Part shown: in pieces, positions 41,190-49,454 of the stretch
How positions within the stretch are numbered: position 1 is the stretch's first letter
Layout: each line of letters opens with the position of its first letter
Origin: Actinomadura barringtoniae
Lineage (GTDB): Bacteria; Actinomycetota; Actinomycetes; Streptosporangiales; Streptosporangiaceae
Direction of reading: 5' to 3'
Assembly: GCF_017573505.1 (NCBI RefSeq)
Contig: NZ_JAGEOJ010000002.1
Location: 186,001 to 250,000, forward strand
DNA length: 64,000 nucleotides
Notes under the pieces: generated by a model
What the model saw: only the letters and a program-made list of their open reading frames with translations
The model's database searches: none
Told to the model about the DNA's origin: nothing
Program-made: the position numbers and the translations under genes

Positions 41190-41840
41190 TCAGCGGAGGC
41201 GGACGCGGCGCCGCCACAACAGGGTCGCGGCCCCGCCGAGCACGAGGGCGTACGCGATGGCGTGCAGGACCAGCGGCCAGGCCACCGGATCCGGCCGGGT
41301 CTCGTCGGTGAAGCGCAGCAGCGCGTAGAACGGCAGCCACTCCCCCACCGGGCCGGGCGCGGTCGGCGAGATCCCCGCGATGCCGATGAGGATGAGCACG
41401 GCCTCCAGTTCGTGCGGCACGAGCACAGCGACGACCCAGCCGAGCGTCACCGCGACGACCGCGCCCAGGCCGAGCCCGAGCAGCACGTTCAGCAGATTGT
41501 GCGGCCACGAGAAGACCAGGATGAGCAGGGTGAACGCGGTGGCGGTCGCCAGCGCGAGGCCGAGCAGCACCGCCAGCCGCCCGAGCAGCAGGTCGCGGGG
41601 CCGGTACCCCGCCTGGACGAGCCGGGGGTCGATGCGGCGGCTGCCGAGCACCGCGAACAGCGCCGCCGCCCCGCTCGTCCAACCGGTCGCCAGCGCCCCC
41701 GCGCCGACCGCCCAGGGCTGCCCGGCGGCACGTTCCGCCAGATACCAACCGGCCGGCAACGCGAACAGCAGCGCGAGCGCCAGCCAGCGTCCGGCCAGGT
41801 CGCGGGCCTGCGCCTCGGCGAGGGTCAGCCAACGGGGCAT
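41190..41840 (-). CDS. ABC transporter permease-like membrane protein
   Basis: The protein has 216 residues with about six membrane helices (LALALLFALPAGWYLA, LLVFSWPHNLLNVLLGLGLGAVVAVTLGWVVAVLV and others). I do not recognise a specific family, but it overlaps the ABC ATPase gene by 16 bp and is presumably its membrane partner, likely forming a homodimeric exporter or a system acting on the membrane. RRRVRLR ends the protein. Confidence 0.7.
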   Translation of the reverse strand: MPRWLTLAEAQARDLAGRWLALALLFALPAGWYLAERAAGQPWAVGAGALATGWTSGAAALFAVLGSRRIDPRLVQAGYRPRDLLLGRLAVLLGLALATATAFTLLILVFSWPHNLLNVLLGLGLGAVVAVTLGWVVAVLVPHELEAVLILIGIAGISPTAPGPVGEWLPFYALLRFTDETRPDPVAWPLVLHAIAYALVLGGAATLLWRRRVRLR

Positions 41841-42436
41841 GGCGGCACCTCGATCACCCGGTCGGCACGCCACAGCTCGGCGAGCAGGTGCGTGGCGATG
41901 AGGACGCTCTTGCCGCGGTCGCGCCACGCGCCGACCCATTGCCAGAAGTCGGCGTAGGCGCCGTGGTCGAACCCTTGGTACGGCTCGTCCAGCAAGATGA
42001 CGTCGGGGTCGCCGAGCAGGGACAGTACGAGGTTGAGCTTCTGCCGGCCCCCGCCAGACAGATGCCGCACCGCGATACGTCCCTGCCCGGCAAAGGCGAA
42101 GCCCAGCGCGTCCAGGGCACGCGCTCCCTCGGTAAGGGCCGGGCCTCGTTCCAGGCCGACCGCGCCCCCGAACAGAACGAGATGGTCGCGTGCGGAAAGC
42201 CGTTCGAGAAGAGCAGGTTCCTGGGGGCAGTAGCCCACCCGCCCTCGCGTGCTCACCAAACCCCTGTCGGGCCGCAGCAGCCCCGCGCAGATCCGCAGCA
42301 ACGTGGTCTTGCCCGCACCGTTCTCCCCTACGAGCGCGACCACCTCGCCCGGGCTGACCGCCAGGTCGGCCCCCGACAGGACGACCCGGCGGCCGAAACG
42401 CTTGCCGATCCCCGTGGCGGTCAGCGCGGGACTCAT
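41825..42436 (-). CDS. ABC transporter ATPase
   Basis: The protein has 203 residues. Walker A GENGAGKTT is near 36-44, Q-loop YCPQEP, and Walker B VILLDEP near 155. The signature reads LSGGGRQKL, slightly off the LSGGQ norm. The protein is short, without a C-terminal extension. ATG 42436 overlaps the preceding membrane gene by 4 bp. Together the three genes form a compact exporter-like operon. Confidence 0.88.
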   Translation of the reverse strand: MSPALTATGIGKRFGRRVVLSGADLAVSPGEVVALVGENGAGKTTLLRICAGLLRPDRGLVSTRGRVGYCPQEPALLERLSARDHLVLFGGAVGLERGPALTEGARALDALGFAFAGQGRIAVRHLSGGGRQKLNLVLSLLGDPDVILLDEPYQGFDHGAYADFWQWVGAWRDRGKSVLIATHLLAELWRADRVIEVPPCPVG

Positions 42437-42783
42437 GCCGTGGCCAGCTCGCTCCGCGCCGACCAGGCAAGGAAGGCGCCCGTCAGGCCGAGCACCATGC
42501 CGGCCGTGACCGTGAAGTAGACCCAGCCGGGCGCACCGATGAAGTACGCCGGGATGCCGAGGGCCACCGCCGAGAGGATCCGGGTCGCGACCATGAGCGG
42601 GACACCACTGAAGCGTCCCGACATCGCCAGCAGCACGCCCGCTATGGTCGCGAGGCCGAGGAGGGCGCTGGCGATGCCCACCCCCGCGGGAGGGCCGTCG
42701 GACTCGAACAGGGAGATGACCCCGTCCACGTTGAAGAGTGCGGACACGGTGCACAGCACCAGCCCGAGCTGGAAACGGTTCAT
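42433..42783 (-). CDS. Small four-helix membrane protein of the ABC operon
   Basis: The protein has 116 residues with four predicted helices (LGLVLCTVSALFNVDGVI, GVGIASALLGLATIAGVLLAM, ILSAVALGIPAYFIGA, VYFTVTAGMVLGLTGAFLAW). Its family is unknown. It is the first gene of the operon with the ABC ATPase and permease. It is divergent from the second large LuxR-family regulator, 133 bp away. Confidence 0.7.
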   Translation of the reverse strand: MNRFQLGLVLCTVSALFNVDGVISLFESDGPPAGVGIASALLGLATIAGVLLAMSGRFSGVPLMVATRILSAVALGIPAYFIGAPGWVYFTVTAGMVLGLTGAFLAWSARSELATA

Positions 42784-42916
42784 GGCAGCTCTCCCTTGCC
42801 TCGTTCGTTCTCCATGGCGTGTTCCGTCGCGCGCTCTATGGAGTTCTCCATGGCCATGACCGTAGGAATCGGGCAGGCTACGGGCATCAGGGGAACCACT
42901 CAGCGGGGTACTCAAC

Positions 42917-45445
42917 ATGTTCGTGGGCCGCGAGCGTGAACTCGCCTTCCTCACCGCACGGCTGGATGAGGCACGCGCAGGCGACGGCGGCCTCGTCCTC
43001 ATCGAGGGCGAGGCAGGGGCCGGAAAGACCGCATTGGCGCACGCGCTGACCCGCGGCGTCCGCGCTGCCTGGGGCACCTGCCTCGATGGTGAGGGCGGAA
43101 CGCCCTTCCGCCCCTGGACCCAGTTGTTCCGCTCCCTCGGCCGGCCGTTCGACGTGACCGGCGACAGCCGGGCGCGTCTGTTCGACGAGGCCGTCGAGGC
43201 GCTCGCCGGCGCCGGCTCGGCCCTGCTGGTGATCGACGACCTGCACTGGGCCGACCCGTCCTCGCTGGCGTTGCTCCAGACGGTCGCGGCCGAGCTGCCT
43301 GACATGCCGCTCCTGCTGGTCGGCCTCTACCGCGGGCCGGAGTCACCGGAGCTGCGTTCACTCCTGCGCGGCCGTGCGTGCTCCTCGCTGACCCTGACCG
43401 GCCTCAGCCCCGGCGAGGTGAGCAAGCTCGCGGCGCTCACCCTGGGCCACGACCTGACCCCCAAAACCCTCGACGGCCTGCGGGAACGCTCCGGCGGCAA
43501 CCCTCTGTTCGTGCTCGAGCTGCTCAAGCTGAAGGACGGCCACGGCGTGCCGAACGGCGTCCGCGAGGTCATCGAGCAACGCGTGGCAGGTCTGGGCGAG
43601 CCCACGGCCCGCCTCCTCTCCCATGCGGCCGTCCTGGGCCAGGAGTTCTCACTCGCCACGTTCTCGACCATCACCGAGCAGCCACCCGAAGCCCTCACCC
43701 CCGCCGCCCGCGCGGGCCTGGTCCGCATCTCCTCAGAGAACGCGTCGTTCTCCCACGCACTCGTCCAGGAAGCGCTCTACGCCACCCTCGACTCTGCCGA
43801 ACGCCGCCGCCTCCACGCCCTGGCGGCACCCGCCGTGGCGACCGTAGAGGCGCGCGCACACCACCTGCGCGAGGCGCAGCACGAGCAAGCGCTGGACTCC
43901 ACCCTGCAAGCCGCCCGCCATGCCGAGGCGCGCCTCGCCTACGAGCACGCCGCCCAGCAGTACCGTGCCGCCCTGCGCCTCCCGGGCCCGCCCCAACCCG
44001 GCCTGCTCCTCGACCTGGCCCGCTGCGAGTTCCGCAGCGGCAACGTCGAGGAGGCCTGGAGCCGTTGCCGCGAGGCCGCCGACCTAGGTCGTGCCCAGCA
44101 CAACGCCCGGATCCTCGCCGACGCAGCCGTGATCCCTCGCGGCATCGCCTTCTCGCCCCTCACCGCGGAGATCCACGCCCTCTGCCGCGAGGCGCTCCGC
44201 AACGACCTGGATCCCCAGCGCGAAGCACGCGTCCTGGCCCAGCTGGCGATCACCGCGGACCCATGGGCGCCCGACACCGAACCGACGGCCGAACGCGCCC
44301 TCGCCGCAGCAAGCGACCCCGACACCCGCCTGCTCGCCCTGGAGGCCCGGCGGACCGAACTGAGCAACGCCCGCCACGTGCACGAACGCCTGGACCTCGG
44401 CGCGCGCGCCATCGAGCTGGGCAATCCCCTCATCGGCCATGTCTGGCGTATGGACGCCTTCGGCGAGCTGGGCCTCCGCATCCCGTTCGAAGCCGAACTG
44501 GCCGCGTTCACCGCGCACGTCCGCCGCTCCCGCGAGCCCCTCTGGCGATGGCACCTCACCCTCGTTCAGGCCGCTCTCGCCCACCTGGAAGGCCGGTTCG
44601 CCGACGGCCGTGACCTGGCCGCCGAGGCCCTGGCCATCGGCCGCCGCTGCGGCCACGAGGGCGCCGAGCACCTGGACCTGATCTTCGCGTCCCACTACGC
44701 CATGGAAACCGGCGAGGGCCTGGCCGAGATCGAGACCCGCGTCCGGGCCTTCGCCGAACGGGGCCCGTTCTTCGCCCGCGCCTGGCTGGCCCGCATCCTC
44801 GCCCAGCTGGACCGCCGCGACGAGGCCGCCCGCCTCTGGCACGCCCTGCTCCCCCACCTCGCTCACGTCCCCGAACGAGTTCCCGAGTGGCTCATCATCT
44901 CGATGGGCAACGCCCAGATGCTCGCCCTCCTCAACGAGACCGAAGGCGCCGACACCCTCTACACAACGTTGCTCCCCTTCGCGGGACGCCAGGCCAACGG
45001 CCCGTCCCACACGCCCTGGGGCGGCCCCATATCTCTCCACCTGGGCCGCCTGGCCCTCCTCCTCAACGACAAACAAGCAGCCCAAAACCACCTCACCAAC
45101 GCCCTCGACGAAAGCAAGGCCCTCGACTCTCCCCCGTACCAAGCCCTGGCCCACCTAGAGCTAGCCCGCCTAGGCAAACCCCAAGCCGCAGCCCAAGCCC
45201 TCCAAGAAGCAGAACGCCTGGGCATGGCCCCCCTCGCGGCCCGCGCCCGCACCCTCCTAGGCCCAGGCCCCCTATCCAGCCGCGAAAACCAGGTCGCCGC
45301 CCTGATAGCCGAGGGCCTCACCAACCGCCAGATCGCGACCCGCCTTCACCTCTCCGAGCGCACCGTCGAGAACCACGTCTCCCACATCCTCGACAAGCTC
45401 GGAGTCCCCAATCGCACCCTCATAGCGACCTGGCTCAAGAAGTAG
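42917..45445 (+). CDS. Second large ATPase regulator, LuxR family
   Basis: The protein has 842 residues. Walker A GEAGAGKTA is at 31-39 and Walker B LLVIDDLHWAD near 107. A long helical middle follows, then a LuxR helix-turn-helix at about 780-840 (LSSRENQVAALIAEGLTNRQIATRLHLSERTVENHVSHIL). It is divergent from the small membrane/ABC operon, its natural target. The last 300 bp use CTA leucine codons unusually often for this GC-rich region, as does the small gene after it, hinting at a different origin for this end. Confidence 0.92.
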   Translation: MFVGRERELAFLTARLDEARAGDGGLVLIEGEAGAGKTALAHALTRGVRAAWGTCLDGEGGTPFRPWTQLFRSLGRPFDVTGDSRARLFDEAVEALAGAGSALLVIDDLHWADPSSLALLQTVAAELPDMPLLLVGLYRGPESPELRSLLRGRACSSLTLTGLSPGEVSKLAALTLGHDLTPKTLDGLRERSGGNPLFVLELLKLKDGHGVPNGVREVIEQRVAGLGEPTARLLSHAAVLGQEFSLATFSTITEQPPEALTPAARAGLVRISSENASFSHALVQEALYATLDSAERRRLHALAAPAVATVEARAHHLREAQHEQALDSTLQAARHAEARLAYEHAAQQYRAALRLPGPPQPGLLLDLARCEFRSGNVEEAWSRCREAADLGRAQHNARILADAAVIPRGIAFSPLTAEIHALCREALRNDLDPQREARVLAQLAITADPWAPDTEPTAERALAAASDPDTRLLALEARRTELSNARHVHERLDLGARAIELGNPLIGHVWRMDAFGELGLRIPFEAELAAFTAHVRRSREPLWRWHLTLVQAALAHLEGRFADGRDLAAEALAIGRRCGHEGAEHLDLIFASHYAMETGEGLAEIETRVRAFAERGPFFARAWLARILAQLDRRDEAARLWHALLPHLAHVPERVPEWLIISMGNAQMLALLNETEGADTLYTTLLPFAGRQANGPSHTPWGGPISLHLGRLALLLNDKQAAQNHLTNALDESKALDSPPYQALAHLELARLGKPQAAAQALQEAERLGMAPLAARARTLLGPGPLSSRENQVAALIAEGLTNRQIATRLHLSERTVENHVSHILDKLGVPNRTLIATWLKK

Positions 45446-45501
45446 CCCAGCGATCCTCGACCCGTCCCGGAGACCCTCAACACCAATCCGGGAGGGCCTA
45501 C

Positions 45502-45720
45502 ATGCCAAACAAAAGATCGGCGCTGCGCTTCATCCAGATCGGCCTCATGTACCTAGGGGCGAACGCATGGCCCTGCGCCGAGGTCTACCACGCCCTCCGC
45601 GCCGCCACCGCCGAGGGCAAAGAACCCACCCTCAGCGACTATGAACACAGCGTCCTCATGGCCCTAGAGCAACAGTTCACCGACCCCACAGTCCCCGCCC
45701 CCCGCCACCCCACCGACTGA
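45502..45720 (+). CDS. Hypothetical small protein
   Basis: The protein has 72 residues behind GGGAGGG with a 6-base gap. The sequence (RSALRFIQIGLMYLGANAWP, then EVYHALRAATAEGKEPTLSDYEHSVLMALEQQF) is helical and not recognised. It lies 56 bp after the LuxR-family gene on the same strand, just outside the left boundary of the tRNA-Asn element. Confidence 0.6.
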   Translation: MPNKRSALRFIQIGLMYLGANAWPCAEVYHALRAATAEGKEPTLSDYEHSVLMALEQQFTDPTVPAPRHPTD

Positions 45721-45738
45721 CCGCACCCCTCAGAGTGG

Positions 45739-45843
45739 TCTTGTTACTCAGTGTTGTTACTCACCACAGCACAAAGGCCGGTCTCCGCACACGGAAACCG
45801 GCCTCAGCTGGGATTAGGGAAGCTCCCGCGATTGGACTCGAAC
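45739..45843. repeat. Distal attachment-site copy of the tRNA-Asn element
   Basis: About 105 bp closely match 47009-47125. The match includes TTGTTACTCACCACAGCACA, the hairpin at 45775-45804 and the last 20 nucleotides of the tRNA-Asn gene (complement); the final 25 bp (45819-45843) are identical in both copies. Beyond 45843 the tRNA sequence is lost, so this is the truncated att copy left on the far side of an integrated element. Confidence 0.8.
45775..45804. terminator. Hairpin terminator in the left attachment copy
   Basis: AGGCCGGTCTCCG and CGGAAACCGGCCT pair with one mismatch around a short loop. It is the sister of the hairpin behind the intact tRNA-Asn at 47047-47076 and was probably the original tRNA terminator. 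Confidence 0.65.
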
Positions 45844-46079
45844 GGGCAGCACATGTTCGGAGCAGGTGGACGGCATGCGTGACCTGCGCTCGAGGACCTG
45901 CCCGTCGCTGTCGGCGTCGAGGCGGTCCAGGACGCTTGAGGAGCGGACGAGGAGGTCACTCCCGTCGCATAGTCCGAAACTGGCCAGCTCCTCGCATTTG
46001 CGGGAAATCGGAGTGGACTGGTCGACCTTGCCATGGTTCAGTGAACGCCGACACATGATCATTCCGGTACGGGAGTAAC

Positions 46080-46565
46080 ATGAACAGGTCTGCAAAGGCA
46101 GTCGCGCTCGGAATCTCAGGTCTCGCTATCGCCGCCTTGGGAACTACCTACACCGCCGCCAATGCGAGCTCACCCAGCCGAACTTCCTACCGAGCCGCCG
46201 CCCCGGCGGTAGGGGATGTTTACACTGCTCGTAGGACCGTTAATCTAACCTCTGACTACACCGACGTTGTCACTCTCTCATTGCCTGCCGGCAACTACAC
46301 GGTAAATGCCAGCGTGTACGTCAGCTACTCCAAGATGGCCTTCTGCAGGCTGACCGGTCTCGTCACGCTTCTGCACGCTCGCAACCTGGCCGGCTACAGC
46401 GAGGCTTCATTGAGCGGTGCGTCAACGGTCGCGCTCACCGCACCCGGCAAGGTGTCGCTGTCATGCTCCAGTTCGGAGGTGCTCACTGGCTCGCAGATTC
46501 CCGGAGCCAACGGCACACTCATCGCCACCAAGGTCGGCGCGATCAACACTCAGAGTGGCGCCTGA
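46080..46565 (+). CDS. Secreted small beta-rich protein in the element relic
   Basis: The protein has 161 residues. ATG 46080 follows CGGGAG with 4-base spacing. A signal peptide (KAVALGISGLAIAALGTTYT, cleavage near ANA) precedes a mature domain of about 130 residues rich in Ser/Thr/Val with strand-like stretches (VVTLSLPAGNYTVNASVYV, LTAPGKVSLSCSS). Two cysteines (in AFCRLTG and SLSCSS) may form a disulfide. I do not recognise the family. It is AT-richer than the chromosome and intact within an otherwise decayed element. Confidence 0.75.
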   Translation: MNRSAKAVALGISGLAIAALGTTYTAANASSPSRTSYRAAAPAVGDVYTARRTVNLTSDYTDVVTLSLPAGNYTVNASVYVSYSKMAFCRLTGLVTLLHARNLAGYSEASLSGASTVALTAPGKVSLSCSSSEVLTGSQIPGANGTLIATKVGAINTQSGA

Positions 46566-46633
46566 CCTGAATTAAAGACCGCCATCATAGGCCGATGCTT
46601 TGACTGGTCTGAGGCGAGTAAGCACGCTCGGAA

Positions 46634-46881
46634 ATGCGCCAATACGCGGTCATCGCCTTGCTCGCCGGGACCAGAACAGAGGAGCTATACAAGCTCGGCT
46701 GGCCTCACGTCGTCGCTTTCGACAAAAGAAGAGGCAGGACCCCAGTCCACGAAGCCGGATGGAACCACGAAGAACTCGCGACCTACATCTGGCGCTCCGT
46801 ACGGGCCCATGAGGACATCAAGACCAGGCCGTCCCGTTCGGACTTCCGGAGCGGTGGGCGATGGCGCTGCGCGAGCTCTAG
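46634..46881 (+). pseudogene. Degraded tyrosine integrase fragment
   Basis: YAVIALLAGTRTEELYKLGW and YIWRSVRAHEDIKTRPSRS match the start of the catalytic domain of Streptomyces-type integrases (LLTGARTEELRALTW ... WRSVRAGGDTKTRKSR). A frameshift near 46835 then gives LPERWAMALREL and a stop. The N-terminus and the HxxR/Tyr part are missing. The fragment is the integrase that presumably served the tRNA-Asn site. Confidence 0.75.
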
Positions 46882-47008
46882 TTCAGCTTGCCTGAGCCCC
46901 CGGCGCGCCGGGGGCTCAGATCCGGACGGACAGGTTCGGCACGCGATGACCGCGCTGCGGACGTTCCGGCGGGACGCCGTGGGCCTGGCTGGACTGGTTC
47001 CGGAGGAC

Positions 47009-47125
47009 AGGCTTAGTTACTCAGTTTGTTACTCACCACAGCACAAAGGCCGGTTTCCGCGCGCGGGAACCGGCCTGAGCTGGGGTTTTGAGAGTCTGGT
47101 GAAGCTCCCGCGATTGGACTCGAAC
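47009..47125. repeat. tRNA-proximal attachment-site copy of the element
   Basis: It matches 45739-45843 (GTTACTCA repeats, terminator hairpin, tRNA 3' end). Here the sequence continues into the intact tRNA-Asn gene. A 10-14 bp insertion between the hairpin and the tRNA end distinguishes the two copies. Confidence 0.8.
47047..47076 (-). terminator. Terminator of the tRNA-Asn gene
   Basis: AGGCCGGTTTCCGCG and its near-perfect complement CGCGGGAACCGGCCT form a long hairpin 29 bases after the tRNA 3' end, followed by TTTG on the tRNA strand. Confidence 0.7.
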
Positions 47126-47177
47126 CAATAACCTGCCGGTTAACAGCCGGCTGCTCTGCCGATTGAGCTACGCGGGA
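47105..47177 (-). tRNA. tRNA-Asn (anticodon GTT)
   Basis: The acceptor TCCCGCG pairs with CGCGGGA. The D-arm is GCTC/GAGC, the anticodon loop CTGTTAA, and the T-arm ATTGGTTCGAGTCCAAT. CCA is not encoded. Its 3' part is duplicated 1.28 kb away, marking it as an integration target. Confidence 0.96.
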
Positions 47178-47329
47178 TCGTGCCTGCGTGCGGGGGTTTC
47201 GCTCCCCGCCAGCGGGTCTAGATTAGCGCATCCTGGGACCTGTTCGCGCAGGCATATCGGGTGGGGGGACTGGGCGCGGGGTTCCTGGGTATGCCTGGGG
47301 TCACGATTCCTGAAGGCCGGGGGTGGCCC

Positions 47330-47614
47330 ATGAAGTACCGCGTTCCGTTCATTGCGGGCGCGGCGATCGGTTACGTCCTGGGGACGAAGGCCGGTCGCGA
47401 GCGATACGAGCAGATCAAGAACGCCTCCAAGAAGGTGGCGGAGAGCCAGAAGGTGCACGAGACCGCCGGGTTGATCATGACCAAGGGCGGGGAGATCGCC
47501 GAGGTCGCCAAGGTCAAGGCGGTCGGGGCGGGGCACAAGGTGGGCGAGAAGGTGCGGCGTTCGCCGGTGCCCGAAGAGGAGCTCGACCCGGAGCAGGTGC
47601 CGGTCAAGTCGTGA
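47330..47614 (+). CDS. YtxH-like small membrane-associated protein
   Basis: The protein has 94 residues from ATG 47330; an upstream extension to 47261 is open but unlikely. YRVPFIAGAAIGYVLGTKAGRERYEQIK is a Gly-rich membrane helix followed by an amphipathic helix, the YtxH pattern. The C-terminus is charged. Such proteins are linked with envelope or general stress, but the function is not established. Confidence 0.75.
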   Translation: MKYRVPFIAGAAIGYVLGTKAGRERYEQIKNASKKVAESQKVHETAGLIMTKGGEIAEVAKVKAVGAGHKVGEKVRRSPVPEEELDPEQVPVKS

Positions 47615-47616
47615 TC

Positions 47617-48093
47617 TTAGAGGCCGGTCTGGCGGCGGAGGTCTTCGAGGGCCTGCTCGGCTTGGGCGCGGAGGCCGGGGTCGTTGGGGTCCAGGCCGCT
47701 CTCGAAGACGAAGGTCCAGCGCACCTCGCCGCCGGTCGCCGGGCGGCGGCCCGCGATGCGGACGCTGCTGCCGTCGGCGAGCTTGGCGTGGTGGTTGACC
47801 GCGATGGTGGCGGTGACGCGCTCCCGGACCGTCTCGGGGACCGAACCCGGTTCGGTGAGCCGGACGTGGTGCTCGGGGCCCGAAGAGGTCTCGTGGACGT
47901 GGAGCCAGCCTTCCTTCCACGAGGCCTGGTCGACGCACTCCCAGGGCAGGCGGAGAAAGTCGCCGGACTCGGTGGGCAGGTGCAGCGCCGTGGTGGTGGC
48001 GACGACGTGTGAGCCGCCCCTCGTGGGGGCGTGAGCCAGCACGCGCTCTCGGGCGTGCAGGGTGATCTTGTCGCGGAACGGCTGGCGGCGCAT
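47617..48093 (-). CDS. Conserved actinobacterial hypothetical protein
   Basis: The protein has 158 residues. The N-terminus ITLHARERVLAHAPTRGGSHVVATTTALHLP looks like a beta-barrel-type domain used in small actinobacterial proteins; the C-terminus VRWTFVFESGLDPNDPGLRAQAEQALEDLRRQTG is helical. No catalytic motif is seen. It converges with the YtxH-like gene, the stops being 2 bp apart. Confidence 0.7.
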   Translation of the reverse strand: MRRQPFRDKITLHARERVLAHAPTRGGSHVVATTTALHLPTESGDFLRLPWECVDQASWKEGWLHVHETSSGPEHHVRLTEPGSVPETVRERVTATIAVNHHAKLADGSSVRIAGRRPATGGEVRWTFVFESGLDPNDPGLRAQAEQALEDLRRQTGL

Positions 48094-48102
48094 GGGCCCA
48101 GC

Positions 48103-49434
48103 TTAGGCGGCTTGGGGGGCTCTGCGGGCTCCTAGGAGGTCGAGGATGAGGGCCGCCGACCAGCTGTAGTCGTGGCTGCCGCGGCCGGTGCCGTCGAACG
48201 GGTCGAAGTACTCGCGGAAGCCCGACTGGCGGACCAGGCGGAGGGTGGAGCCGTAGAGCAGGTCGGCGATCACGGTGAGGTCGTGGCCCAGGGCGCCGTA
48301 CCACAGGAGCCAGTTGGTGTTGATCCAGGTGGGGCCGCGCCAGTAGCCGCCGCGGTCGAACGCGGGGGCCTGGATGTCGCAGGACGGGACGGGGTAGCCC
48401 GCGGCGCCGGCGAAGCGGGCGGAGAGCATCAGGTCGACGAGGTTGCGTACCACTGTGCCGGGGAGTTCGGGGTCCAGGAGCGGGCCGAACGTGGAGATCG
48501 TCACTACGGGCAGGAGGCGGTCGTCGCGGAGGTCGCGGGCCCTGAAGCAGCCGGTGTCGCGGTCCCAGAGGCGTGCGAGCAGGGCTTGGTGGATGAGGTC
48601 GGCGGCCTCGCGGTGGGGGGTGGGGTCGCGGCCTATCGCGACGGCGATGTCGGCCAGGGCGTGGGTGGAGGCCAGATAGGTGGCGTTGACCAGGGGGTCC
48701 TCTACGGCGAACGGGTGTTCGTCGCGCAGGTAGGCCGATGAGTAGCCGGAGTCGCGCAGAATGCTGACCAGCCATACGTACCGGTCGTAGTCCTCGCCTG
48801 TGGGCAAGTTGCGAGGGACTCGGCGGGGCGCGTAGCCGGTGGGCGGGAGTTGCAGGGCTCCCAGGGGGCGGTCCCAGGCGGGGCTGTTGTCCAGGCCCGA
48901 TTCCCAGGGGTGGCAGATGGCCATGAGACCTGCGCCCCCGATGTCGCGGCTGCAGGCGATGTAGCGGTGCTGGGCCTCCAGCTTGGGATAGATGTGCTCC
49001 AGGAAGGCACGGCTGTGCTCGGCGTCCGCCGAGGCTTCGTGCAGGCGGAGTGCGGCCAGGGCGTGCAGGGGCGGGTGGGTCAGGCCGGAGGTCTGCACGT
49101 TGTGCGGGCCGGCGGCCTGGCGGTCCGAGCGCCAGAGCTCGGGGCCGGGGAAGTAGGCGAGGCGCGCCTCGCTGGCGTTGAAGACGATGTGCGGCAGCAG
49201 GCCGTCGGCCCACTGGCCGCGGAACAGCGACAGCAGCTCGTTCTCGGCGCGTTCGCGGCTGTGCCTCGCCAGGCCCATGGCGACGAACGCCGAGTCCCAG
49301 CTCCACTGGTGCGGATACAGGCCCGGTGACGGTACGGTCGCCGCCCCGGTCCAGTTGGCGTCGAGCACCCGGGCCGCTGCCTGCCACAGCGCGCTCTCGT
49401 CGCCGGTCAGACGGGGACTCATGATGGTTGGCAT
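48103..49434 (-). CDS. GH63-like glycoside hydrolase (mannosyl/glucosylglycerate hydrolase type)
   Basis: The protein has 443 residues from ATG 49434 (GGAGG just upstream; ATG 49422 also possible). An (alpha/alpha)6 barrel with family motifs: YPHQWSWDSAFVAMGLAR, HPWESGLDNSPAWD near 180 (carrying the catalytic acid Asp), YWRGPTWINTNWLLWYG, and REYFDPFDGTGRGSHDYSWSAAL (with the general base Glu). This pattern fits glucosylglycerate or mannosylglycerate hydrolases, which recycle compatible solutes in actinobacteria; trehalase-like activity is the alternative. It follows the F420-type oxidoreductase gene by 20 bp. Confidence 0.85.
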   Translation of the reverse strand: MPTIMSPRLTGDESALWQAAARVLDANWTGAATVPSPGLYPHQWSWDSAFVAMGLARHSRERAENELLSLFRGQWADGLLPHIVFNASEARLAYFPGPELWRSDRQAAGPHNVQTSGLTHPPLHALAALRLHEASADAEHSRAFLEHIYPKLEAQHRYIACSRDIGGAGLMAICHPWESGLDNSPAWDRPLGALQLPPTGYAPRRVPRNLPTGEDYDRYVWLVSILRDSGYSSAYLRDEHPFAVEDPLVNATYLASTHALADIAVAIGRDPTPHREAADLIHQALLARLWDRDTGCFRARDLRDDRLLPVVTISTFGPLLDPELPGTVVRNLVDLMLSARFAGAAGYPVPSCDIQAPAFDRGGYWRGPTWINTNWLLWYGALGHDLTVIADLLYGSTLRLVRQSGFREYFDPFDGTGRGSHDYSWSAALILDLLGARRAPQAA

Positions 49435-49454
49435 GACCTCCGTTCTGGCCCGTC

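Larger units (their letters stand above)
45819..47125. mobile_element. Relic of a tRNA-Asn-integrated element (about 1.3 kb)
   Basis: A 25-bp identical repeat (45819-45843 and 47101-47125), which is the 3' part of tRNA-Asn plus its flank, bounds 1.28 kb. Inside are a small secreted protein gene and a degraded integrase fragment. The rest (45844-46079, 46882-47008) shows no gene. The larger mobile element has evidently been deleted down to this remnant. Confidence 0.75.

Noticed and set aside
46600..47131. A 165-codon + strand gene ending in the tRNA-Asn gene
   Set aside because: Only its first 70 codons resemble integrase; the rest is frameshifted and finally reads through the tRNA (ending LPRLDSNQ), a known artefact.
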